Assembly: GCA_914767885.1 (NCBI GenBank)
Contig: CAJZBQ010000045.1
Location: forward strand, 275,001-339,000
Reading direction: 5' to 3'
Length of the DNA stretch: 64,000 nt
DNA from: Blepharisma stoltei
Taxonomy: Eukaryota > Ciliophora > Heterotrichea > Heterotrichida > Blepharismidae
The notes under the pieces are model-generated. The model was not told the origin of the DNA. It made no database searches and worked only from the letters and a program-made list of their open reading frames with translations. Made by a program: the position numbers and the translations under genes. Within the stretch, counting starts at the first letter, position 1, and every line of letters starts with the position of its first letter. Below, piece by piece: positions 44,658 to 54,700 of the stretch.

Positions 44658-47261
44658 ATGCAAAAATCAAAAGACAAATCATTTTCCCGATCTTCAATAA
44701 ATTCAGCAGCTCACCAAGTTTTAGTTGCATCTCCCATACTAACCCCCCCTCCGTGAGCGAACAAAACCATTGGAAAAATCCCTATTTTTTGCCCAAAGAC
44801 CCACCTTCCTTGAGCGAGCAATAATTTTTTATGGACTAAAAAATTGATATATAAGTGATGAATATTATAACGAAATCTCGAGCTAATTCTGTTTAATTTT
44901 AAAAAATTTGCGTTTTAAAAATAAATTTTACAAATTAAATTAATATTTGCCTTCCAATTTCCCGAGAAGTGAGATTTTTTTAAATTCCGAAAAAAAATTG
45001 ACCTCTCCGTGAGCGAACAAGATTTTTTGTTCACTCACGGAGGGGGGAGTAAGAGATTTCACGCCAGATAAAATCTCAAGAGCTAATGGGAACACTTTGC
45101 AACAGCAAATAGAAAAATTAATAAAAGAAAACCAAGAAAAAGATCAGATCATTATATCTCTACAAAGGAATTATGAAGGGGTCAGCAAGATTTTTAAAGA
45201 AGAAAAAGGGAAAACATATGAAAGCAATGACAAAATAATTATTTTGGAAGGCGAAAATTCAATGCTACAAGCCAAAGTTCAGATTTTAGAAACACAGAAA
45301 TTCAGCATTACGAGAGAGCTTGATAAAGCCTTAGAAGACCTTGATAAGCTAAACAAATGCTATGAAGAAATAAGAATAATAAAAATTGAAAACCAGACTC
45401 TAAAAGGGCTAATTGAGAATAGAGTAATATTGATATAGAAAAATGATATCGAAGAAGTTCAAAGAAAATGCGACATAGCTAAAGGAGAGGCTGATGCTTT
45501 GAAAAAGGTGAAAACTGATTTAGAGTCTTCTTTAAAGAAAACTAAATCAGATTTTGATGAACTTCTACAGGAAAAAAACAAAATATTAGAAGAGTTAAAT
45601 AGCCTAAAACAAATCAATGAAGATTTAACACACAGCAGCAAAACAAAATATGAGACTATTGAAAGACTAAAAACAGAAAACGCAACCTATAAAGCTAGAG
45701 AGCATCAGCTATTGATTCAAATTTCAAATCTTAAAGAAAAGATTAATGAAGAAAAAGAATCACATATAACAGCAAGAGGAAAAATTTCAGAATTAAGCTC
45801 AGCATATCGTGAGCTTCAGGAGCAATTACTTATTAAAGAAACTTTATTTAAAGCTCAGAAAAATTCAGCAGAAAAAATTTCTGAATTGGAAGAGATTATA
45901 GCCAAAAAAGATTCTGAAATAGAAAATTTATTGAAAGAAAATGAAAACCTTCAATATTTGCACCAAAAAGGCGCAAACGATTCAAGCAGGATTAGTAGAG
46001 AATCTTTGGATATTAAAATGGAATATGAAAATTATAAAGCAAATATTGAAAGTCAAAATCAATTAAGCAGTGAAAAAGTCAATAGCATTATTACAATTAA
46101 AATAGAGGAGCTCTGGTAATGGTAGTTCCGTTACTTTGGACTCAGTGAAGGGGAAATTAGGTTCTTCTGAGAATTTGCATAAAAGAGACGCTATCCACTG
46201 GCACTGGGTAGCGAAAGATGAGTGCTCTTTGATGCTAGGGGCGAATGAAGCTCTAATGGTCGTGTAACTGCCAATCCGTTGCTCAGAGCGAAACTCGAAT
46301 CTCACGTAAAAGGCTTCAGAAAATAGAAGAGCAAGCTGTTTTTTAAGGGTTTTCTTACTAACTAACTAATAGCATTATCAAAATATTTATGAAAACTGAA
46401 ATTCAATGCAGAGACCTAGAAATGGAAATAGATATTCTGCCAAAAGATGAGGAAAGAAGATACATGGACATTGGAATTTTGAATGGAGAATTAGGAAATA
46501 GGCTAAATTATTTGCATAATCAAGCAGATGAGCTGTGCAAAGACAAAATTTTGCTTCTTAATGAATTAAAAAATTCACCAAAAGGAAATTTCATATCTCA
46601 GGATTTATATGATCTAACAAATAAGCATAAAAATGAAATAGAAACAAAGCTTAAAGATGCGGAGGAAAAGATTGAAAGCTTAAATCACGAGCTTTTATTT
46701 GCAAAAAGAAAAGCAAAACAAGCTGAGCATTTTATTGAAAAGAAAGACAGCATGATTGCGTCTTTAAAAGAGACAAATGAAAAACTTGAATTGGATCTCA
46801 ATGAATACCGTAACAAAATTGAAGAGTTAAATAAGGAATTAAATCAAAAAAATAAAGACTTTGAGCCGCTTGTTAGAAAACTAAAGAAAAAAGTCGAAAA
46901 AATGGCAAATTTAAAAGCTGAGCTGAGCGTGTTAAACCCAAGACTTCCTAGTCTTAATGAAGAACTTGCTAAAATAAAGGCAGTTTTAAGCAGCCGCAAT
47001 GCTGATATATTAAGCCTAAATTCAAAAATCAAATCTCTAAATGAACAGATTTTCGAAGAGCAAAAAGCTCAAGCTCAGTTACAGAGGGATCTTGCAGCTA
47101 AATCTGCAGAAATCGCATTATATTATCGTAAGAGCAGAAAAAAGCCTAGTGGAGTAGTTGAAAGCACAACAGAAATTTTAGATAGAATAGAGTACTTAAA
47201 AGATGAATTAGACAAATACAAGCCTTCCAAAACTGAAGAAAATAAAACTAGAAGCCCTTAA
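44658..47261 (+). CDS. Long coiled-coil protein with element, 15-nt intron and class S insertion
   Basis: Start MQKSKDKSFSRSSINSAAH. Removal of 44743-45052, 45424-45438 and 46092-46378 gives 663 residues in one frame, nearly all heptad-rich (IEKLIKENQEKDQIIISLQR, LKKTKSDFDELLQEKNKILEEL, KKVEKMANLKAELSVLNPRL). Typical of centrosome/basal-body or myosin-like tail proteins, but no specific family could be named. It shows all three kinds of intervening sequence in one transcript unit: one spliceosomal intron against two DNA segments with target duplications. Confidence 0.82.
44743..45049 (+). mobile_element. Class T element, family 1 (307 bp, TAA duplication)
   Basis: TAA at 44740-44742 and 45050-45052. 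CCTCCGTGAGCGAACA and its inverse at both ends. Removal joins VASPIL to RDFTPDKISRANG. Confidence 0.93.
45424..45438 (+). other. 15-nt intron
   Basis: gtaatattgatatag between IENR and KNDIEEVQRK; contains an in-frame TAG at its end and restores the frame when removed. Confidence 0.9.
46092..46367 (+). mobile_element. Class S insertion, family B, in the coiled-coil gene
   Basis: Target duplication AATAGCATTAT at 46081-46091 and 46368-46378. Ends with CTAACTAACTAA, a simple-repeat tail. Contains AACTCGAATCTCACG, resembling a tRNA B-box/T-arm. Deleting 287 bp gives EKVNSIIKIFMKTEIQCRD in frame. Homologous to 24765-25012. Confidence 0.88.
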
Positions 47262-47463
47262 AGTGTCTTCTTAAAAATTAATGTAAATTATATCAATAAT
47301 ATTTACCTACTAATAATTGAATTCATGATGAATTGTTTAATTTGGCAAATATGAACTTATTAATATTTCCCTGAAATAATTGTAGAGGTTAAGATTATTA
47401 TATTTAAAATATAAAACATTTTTAACAATAAATTTAATCAAATGTCATTATTATTTATTATAA

Positions 47464-48448
47464 ATGGAAAACTCAAAAAACTCTTTAAATAACCACAATC
47501 TCTTAATCCCCCCTCCGTGAGCGAACACAATCATTAGAAAAATCCCTATTTTTTGCCCAAAAACCCACCTTCCATGAGCGAACAAAATTTTTAATAGAAA
47601 AATTTTTTAAGGAAAAAAATTTAGATATATAAGTGATAACTAGTATAATGAAATCACGAGCTAATTCTGTTTAATTTTAAACAAATTGCGTTCTAAAACA
47701 TAAATTTTACAAATTAAATTAATATTTGCTTTTCAATTTTTATAGAAGTGAGATTTTTTTAAATTTCAAAAAGAAATTTTCTATAAAATTTATATAAATT
47801 TTTTTAAAAAAAAAAATAACCTTCTCCGTGAGTGAACAAAATTTTTTGGTTCGCTCACGGAGGGGGGAGTTAGAATCTAGCAATGAAGAAGTAAAAATAG
47901 GCAACGGATCCAGCCACAACCATATATTTCACTCCAATGGATTTCATAGCCATCTTGAACCTACTTCAAGAGAAGAGCTAAAAGTTACAATTCCTTCTAG
48001 ATCACAACAAAATAATGCAAAATCATCTAAATGCAAAAAATTTGACATTTCTGATTTAAAAAAAGACCCAGAATTGTATAAAAGAATACTAGAAGAAGCA
48101 ATACGTATTGAAAAAAATAATAACAAATCATGGATTTATGAGCTGAATTTTCAAATCCAATATCCGACTGCGTTTGGTGAAAAGTTGTTAATCGTTGGAA
48201 GTCAAGAGTTTTTAGGAAATTGGGATATAGCGAATGGACTAGAGCTTAAATGAAATCCAGGAAGTATTTGGGAAGCGTCTATTCCTATCGCAAAAGGACA
48301 AATGTCTGACTTTGAATATAAATATGTACACATGAAAGGAGATGATATAGTTTGGGAAGGAGGAGACAATAGAGTTTTGAAGGTTTCCGATGGAAAGCCA
48401 AAAGGATCTAGCATGATTTATAATCTGCAAGACAAATGGCAAAAATAA
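47464..48448 (+). CDS. CBM20 starch-binding-domain protein
   Basis: 206 residues after removal of 47509-47872. The C-terminal about 100 residues are a CBM20 module: FQIQYPTAFGEKLLIVGSQEFLGNWDIANGLELKWNPGSIWEASI, FEYKYVHMKGDDIVWEGGDNRVL. The conserved aromatic/Trp residues (GNWD, LKWNPG, VWEGGDNR) are present, one of them coded by TGA. No catalytic domain and no signal peptide. It probably tethers something to cytosolic glycogen or paramylon-like glucan, or acts like a laforin-type carbohydrate-binding adaptor. Confidence 0.88.
47509..47869 (+). mobile_element. Class T element, family 1 (361 bp, TTA duplication)
   Basis: TTA at 47506-47508 and 47870-47872. CCTCCGTGAGCGAACA at the left, TTCGCTCACGGAGGGGGGAG at the right, and the shared interior. 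Removal joins NNHNL to LESSNEEVKIG. Confidence 0.93.
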
Positions 48449-49394
48449 TTTAAATTTTAATTTTGTGAAAATGAAATGTCTAAATAATAATATTTATAAG
48501 CACATAATTCAAAGACTCAAAGAGTAAAAACGATTTATTATATACATTAATTTAAGTGAATTAAATATAATCTAATATATAATGCATGATTATCAGAATG
48601 GTTTTCATGCCAAATTTCACAAGCCTAATCATACTTGAACCAAAGTATAAAAATATGTATTTTTAAATAATTAGAACGTAATTTTAATAAATAAAAGCAT
48701 CCATACTATCCTATTTTATATATGAAAAAAGGAAAGGATACTAGAAGGTATGTTTTATTTATTATAATTAGTTATAATTATATAATCATCTGCAGTTAAC
48801 ATAGAATAATTATTTTTGTAAATGTTAATATTAATTAACGCCGTTCGCCTAGCAGGGCCAGGGATTTCCACCCCTACACACTCATCGCACCTGCGGTGCC
48901 CCGGTGGACACCTTCCTTGTTGCCGCAAACAAGGGTTTCGCACTGACTAGTCTTGACTTCCATGGCTCCTGGAGCCTAAGGGCCAACCACCTGGGTCGAA
49001 ACTCCCAGTTTCTGATTAGACAAATGCCACCTCTTGAGTCCTGTTCGAGGGAATTAGCTTCCACTCGGGACTATCGCCAATCTTGCCCTTTCCAATGGTT
49101 GTTCTGGAGGTAAAAGCCTGAGTTCCATGGATTAGCTCCATAGGGCTCAAGTAAAACCTAGACCGATATACACAAAGGGTTACCAACCCCTTTCCACCTA
49201 AATCTCCACCACTGGGCAGTTGCCTACAGGCGCTGAGGAAATAGGGTTGAGAGGTCGGGTGACACGCTGTCGCAATTTTTATGTATATATTTCTGTAATT
49301 ATTTCAAACTTTCAAGCTCAACATTCTCTTATAAAATTATAAATCAAATTGTCATTTTGCTTTTATACATTCTGATTTTAAGCTAATTATAAAT
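48449..49394. other. Intergenic region with a class S element
   Basis: About 950 bp before PSMA3. The AT-rich flanks enclose a GC-rich block at 48838-49272. No gene. Confidence 0.55.
48838..49272 (-). mobile_element. Class S element, intergenic
   Basis: An abrupt GC-rich block in AT-rich DNA. On the minus strand it ends with AGGGGTGGAAATCCCTGG, which folds like a tRNA T-arm (7-nt loop), then TTAATTAATATTAAC, the same terminal pattern as the element at 54243-54607. Target duplications are weak (ATTTTTGTAAATG versus ATTTTTATGTATA). Confidence 0.65.
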
Positions 49395-50147
49395 ATGAGC
49401 GGAGCTGGCACTGGATACGATTTATCATCAACAACGTATAATCCTGAAGGAAAGGTCTACCAAGTAGAATACGCAATGAAGGCTGCCGAAAACGGAGGAT
49501 CAATTATAGGACTAAAATGCAAAGATGGAATTGTCATCGGTGGCGAGCGGAACGTATTATCAAAAATGCTAGTCCAGAACAGCAATAAATGCATATTTGG
49601 AATTACCAAAAACATCGGTGCAGTAGTGACAGGAGTTATTCCTGATGGAAAAGCTGTGATTTCAAGGGCAAGACAAGAAGCAACCCAATATGCTGAATTC
49701 TATGGAAAAGACATTGGTGCAACAGTTCTTGCAGAAAGGGTAGCTCAGTATATGTATCTTTTCACTCTTTATGGAGGACTGAGGCCTTTTGGATGCTCAA
49801 TTATTATGTCAGGAATTGATGATGGAATCCCAAAATTGTTCTTGATTGAGCCTTCAGGAGCTTTCTTTGAATATTATGCTTGTGCTTCAGGAAAAGGTAA
49901 CCAGGTATGCAAAACAGAAATAGACAAACTGAATCTTGCAGATTTAACATGTAGAGACGCAGTTTATCATATCCATAAAATGCTTGTTAAAAGTAGAGAA
50001 GAAGGGCAAGAAAAAAGATATGAAGTTGATCTTTCGTGGTTAAGTCAGGATGCGAATAATTTCTTAGTCCCAGTGCCTCTAGATTTCAAAGATGAAATGG
50101 AAAGAAAAGCAAAAGATGATATTGAAAGAGAGGAAAGAGGAGATTAA
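49395..50147 (+). CDS. PSMA3: 20S proteasome subunit alpha-7 (PSMA3)
   Basis: 250 residues with the alpha-subunit N-terminal signature GTGYDLSSTTYNPEGKVYQVEYAMKA, which matches the alpha-7 class (GTGYDLSxSTFSPDGR), and TLYGGLRPFGCSIIMSGID, KTEIDKLNLADLTCRDAVYHI. The acidic C-terminal tail (DDIEREERGD) is as in PSMA3. A non-catalytic subunit of the outer rings of the core particle. Uninterrupted. Confidence 0.95.
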   Translation: MSGAGTGYDLSSTTYNPEGKVYQVEYAMKAAENGGSIIGLKCKDGIVIGGERNVLSKMLVQNSNKCIFGITKNIGAVVTGVIPDGKAVISRARQEATQYAEFYGKDIGATVLAERVAQYMYLFTLYGGLRPFGCSIIMSGIDDGIPKLFLIEPSGAFFEYYACASGKGNQVCKTEIDKLNLADLTCRDAVYHIHKMLVKSREEGQEKRYEVDLSWLSQDANNFLVPVPLDFKDEMERKAKDDIEREERGD

Positions 50148-50282
50148 TAGTAAATTTGCTTAGAGTGAATATGAATTAGTGTTAATTTTTTTTATTTTCG
50201 CCAAAAATAAGAGTTGGAGGCTTTAATTAAATGGCATTTACAGTAGATCAGCATAAGAATTAGGAATAATTATTTATCTTGA

Positions 50283-50823
50283 CTCCCCCCCATCCTTGAT
50301 CGAACGGCTCGCCATCGTTCGATCAAGGATGGGGGTTAAAAAAATTTTTTTTGGGAATAACATTTTATATTATTTTTTTATTTACTTTTAAATAAGAGGG
50401 TTAGAGTAATTAATAATTATTTTTACACCAAAAAATTGAAAATAATTTCATAAAAATACCAATTTTTAATATTTTGATTTATTAGTTATCCTTTTAAACG
50501 GTATAAATTTTAATTTGTTCCTCATTAAATAAAAATTTTTTTTTTTAAAAATTTTAAAGAATCTCTATTTTTTAGATTATTGAGTTTTTTAAGCCTAGGT
50601 TGATGACTAAATCACTTCGGATGGTTGATTCCATAGCTTTCTGTCGTCTCAAAGTCTCTTAAAACAACTTCATTAGGTGCATCTTCCAAGCTTTTGGTAA
50701 CTAATATATTTTTATATATATATAAAAATTGTCATGATATGAAAATCGTTCGATCAAGGATGGGGGTTAATTTCCCAATTTTTAGGAATTTTTACAGTCA
50801 ATCGTTCGATCAAGGATGGGGAG
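50283..50823 (-). mobile_element. Class T element, family 3 (541 bp, TGA duplication)
   Basis: TGA at 50280-50282 and 50824-50826. Perfect CTCCCC / GGGGAG ends with CATCCTTGATCGAACG and its inverse, and subterminal hairpins at both sides. It is an inverted copy of 38840-39396. It fills most of the gap between PSMA3 and the next gene. Confidence 0.92.
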
Positions 50824-50878
50824 TGAGAACATAATAATAGTTTAAGTAAAAAATCTAAAGGAAAGAAGTTTACATGGT

Positions 50879-51643
50879 TTATATCACTCCTCCTGATGGA
50901 AATTGTTGATATCTTGGGACATGAGGAGGTATTTGTGGGTTTACTTCGCTTTGCCCTATGTTATTTTGAGGAACAGGTAGATTTTCTTGCTGTCCAGCTT
51001 GATTAGGCTGTCCTTGAGGCTGCAGCTGTGGAGGTTGATAAGGCTGCACCGGCACCCCTTCAGCAGCTTGAAATCCTACCTGCGCTTGTGCTTCAAATCC
51101 CCTATAATTAATCGAATAAAAATTTAATCAATGGCAATAATCCCCTGCAGTAACTCTAACGCCAGTATCCCTCAAGCATTGATCCGCCGCTTCTTGCAAT
51201 TCCCTATTCATAATCAATTCATTCTTTTTCATTCTTATCATAAACTGTCTCCCAACCTCTCTCATCGCAAAAGCAGATATAATAATAATGCAAATATCAA
51301 CAAGTGCAAGAATATCAAAAAAAATCAAGCTCAATAGCAAATCAAGAGAAAATAAAAATAATACGATCAAAATAATAATTTTGAAAAACATGTATTTGAT
51401 TCAAGAACTTTTGACACAACGATTTGCTGTTTGTATGATAATAAGGTAAGTTTGAGGATCAATTCTTCCAAAAAGGAGAGGATTATGATTTATTATTGGG
51501 TCAAAATAAAACCTTGCACAATTTGATCTTGAATGAATGATTGTGTGGCCTTCAGAAGGCTCAGGAGGAGTTGGGATGATTTTTGGCTCCCAAAAAATGT
51601 ACCATGGGTTTCTTCGTGTGTTGGGATTTAATTGATCTACCAT
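50879..51643 (-). CDS. Two-TM protein with Pro/Gln-rich tail
   Basis: 254 residues, uninterrupted; two TGA Trp codons join three open stretches. The N-terminal part (MVDQLNPNTRRNPWYIFWEPK) is soluble, followed by a hydrophobic pair (FFKIIILIVLFLFSLDLLLSLIFF; ILALVDICIIIISAFAM), a basic helix (REVGRQFMIRMKKNELIMNREL) and a tail rich in Pro and Gln (QPPQLQPQGQPNQAGQQE). No known family. Confidence 0.7.
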
Positions 51644-51726
51644 TTATTATATATGAACTATTAATATTTCTCTCAGCTAATAAAAGCCTGATATTTTGTT
51701 TATTATAAAGAAAATAATAACTTAAA

Positions 51727-54700
51727 TTATTTAATTTGTAACAATTTTATGGTTTCGACCACAATCACTTCTAGAACCATATCTGCAAGATCAAGCTTTA
51801 CTTGAACTTCTTCTTCCTCATAGTCAAGCCAACTATTTTCTTCTTCATGTACATCTTGGCATAATAATCCACTCATTTTTTCTTCTCTGAAAACTTGTAG
51901 CCTATTTTCGTCAATTCCCCCATTCGGCATGATCATTTCTATAGTAGGGTATATTCCTCCTCTTAAGCAAGCCCATTTATACATGGTTTCTTTGACTTTT
52001 TCGAATACATTTATAAGATGAGACTCCCCAAATAATGTCCTCTGATGAGTACTCCATGGATCAGGGATTCCTTTGGTGTCATATGGCCGAATATAATTAA
52101 GTGCTTCATTTACACAGTCAAAAAGCATTTGAAGATAAATCTGTCTTGATGGGGCATCTAATGAGTTAAACCCAGATTTCAGCTCGGTGCACAGCTCTGG
52201 AGGCAAAATTAAGTCTAAAGTGGGGTATTTCACTAATGAGCCAATTTCTGCGTTTTGGAGGAGAGATAGCCTGCTTAATGGATCATGGTATGCAGGAGTG
52301 TTTATGGAGTCTAGAATTTCATTTTCTATAGGGAAAAGCTGGCTCAGCATAACATCAAGATATTCATCTATAAAAGTCAAGCTTGGGTCAATCTGAGGGC
52401 TAATGTCTTGGAATGGGACTTTTTGCAAATACAGCCAAACTTCTTTATGAATCACTTGATTTATAAATTCTTCTGTAAAATCATCAGACTCTGTCGTATT
52501 TATTGATGTCAGAACAATATCTTTTGGACTTTCCAATGAGTTAGTGTCATGCTCATAGTCAATTAAAGAATTTTCTGATTCACCATGGGGTGATTCGAGC
52601 GGAAAAATGTCTTTTTTAGAAAATGGAGAAAACTTGCGGTCTGACTCTGAAGAATCTTCTTCGATGTGGCTTCTAATTCTTTTCATAATATCAAGATCTG
52701 AGTCGTCAGAGCTTTCATCTTTATCAAATGTGTCAGTTTCTAAATTTAAAGGCGAAGCATTTCCTTCATGTAAATTTTCTAAGCTTGGAACTGATTGGTA
52801 TTCTCTGTCTGAGCTTGATACAGAGTATTTATCTGATTCGGATAGTCCAGGAATTTTCTTTTGTAAAATAAAATCTTTATTTAGCCCTTCTTTTGAAGGG
52901 TCAGGCTTTTCACAGAAAAGTTCTTTGTGGTCAGTTAATAATATGCCTTTTGTGATGCTTTCCTGAGAAGGCTTTTTATTTTCAGGTTCTTGAGGTAGCT
53001 TGCATGGTAGTTCTTCTTGGGGATGTGGAGATGGATTTAAAAATAGCTTGTTTCCATTCGAAATATTTGGTATTACTTTTTGATTTTCTATTCTTGGAGA
53101 TTTTATAAGTGCTGCTCCTCTTATGTTTTCTAATGGAAGTTTAGGGATATCTGGGATTTTTTGAGGATTTTCGTAGAAAATTGTAGATGGAATGTTTAAA
53201 GGAGATTTAAGAGCGCTCGATGGGGAATTTTGGATTTGTGCTGAGCTTTCTGCCAGAGATTTGACTTTATTTAAAAATTTATTCGAGTCTTGTAGAAAGC
53301 CTATAGAATTCAATTGTTTTGGACTTTCTTGTGGGGGTGGAACAATATTTGGTTTTATATTTTGTGGGATTTTAACATTACTCACAAAAGGCCTTGGAGA
53401 TTTTGAAGAGCTTGAAATTGATGAAGGGCTTTCTTGAGGGACTTTATAAGAAGATGATCCAGCAATCCACAAATCTTCTTCAGATTCATCTGAATGAGCA
53501 TCTGTGTGCTTTTGGTTTGTTGGGAATTCAGTATCTTTTACTTTTACGAAATTATCATATCGGTTTGCTGAATTCTTTTTAGGCTCTGTATCTCCCTTCT
53601 GTTTTTCTTGAAAAGTTCTCATAATTCTGTCCTCATATATATTTTGCACAATCTCAGGCTTATAAGGTTTCATTTTCTCCTCTGTTTGAAGTGGAAGCTT
53701 ATCAGCTGTCACTTTTTCACTGACAAATTTTCTAATTTCAGAGTCTATTTTGCCTTTTTGGAGTTCTCTTTCAGGCCCATTCAAAATTAATTCGACTGCA
53801 CTTTCTTTTTCATTATTTTTCAAAATTGGTTGCTCATTTATTTCTTTCGAAGATTTCTCTAGATTTCAATTATTCTCATGCTTGCCAAGCATAGCTCTTA
53901 AGTCTAAAGTTTTAGGCTTATAAGTGCAAACTTCTTCTGCCTTTTTATTAACTTTATACTCAAAACTGTTTTCTAATGAATCTATTTGAGATTGCTCAGA
54001 TTTATCAGGCTCTGGGGCTTCATCGGCAGTAAAATCTTTTAATCTATGGCTAGAAGGCTTTTCCGCTGAAATCCATTCAATTCGTGGAGAAAATATTTCT
54101 CTATCACTGGAATCTGCATGATCTCTTTCTTCTAGACTGCTTTCTTCGTCTGAAATTTCATTTTCAATCGTAGAGTTTTCTTTTCTTGACGAACTTCCTT
54201 CTTCATATATAGGCTCCTCATATTCTTCGTGTACATTGATATTAATTAATTATCAATGTTCGTCATCACAGCATGGACCGAGGATTTGCACCTCTGCAGT
54301 CCCTCCCCCACAGAAGATTCGGATCGGAAATTCTGACTAAGGGGTGATTCTCCCGGGACACAACTTCCAGTATTGTGATAGGCACATACCGTCTTGTGGT
54401 TTGTGCAGAGTCTTATCGCTATACCCAGCCAGATCGTTTCTGACCGCGCCTTCTCAAAAACCACCGAGGCTAACCCCATGTCCAAGGGTTAGCTCCCTGA
54501 AGCACAAGGAAAGCCCACCCAATATATATCAATGATGCCAAACCTGTTTCTCAGCTCGCTCCTCCCTGCAGGTGTTGAGAAAATTGCGCCAAGAGGATTA
54601 ATGTACAGTGTACATTTATATAAGGCTCATTTGAGGCTTCTGATTCCTCATATTTTTGTATTTTAAATGCAATTTTTCCTATAGGTAAAGGAGGAATTTT

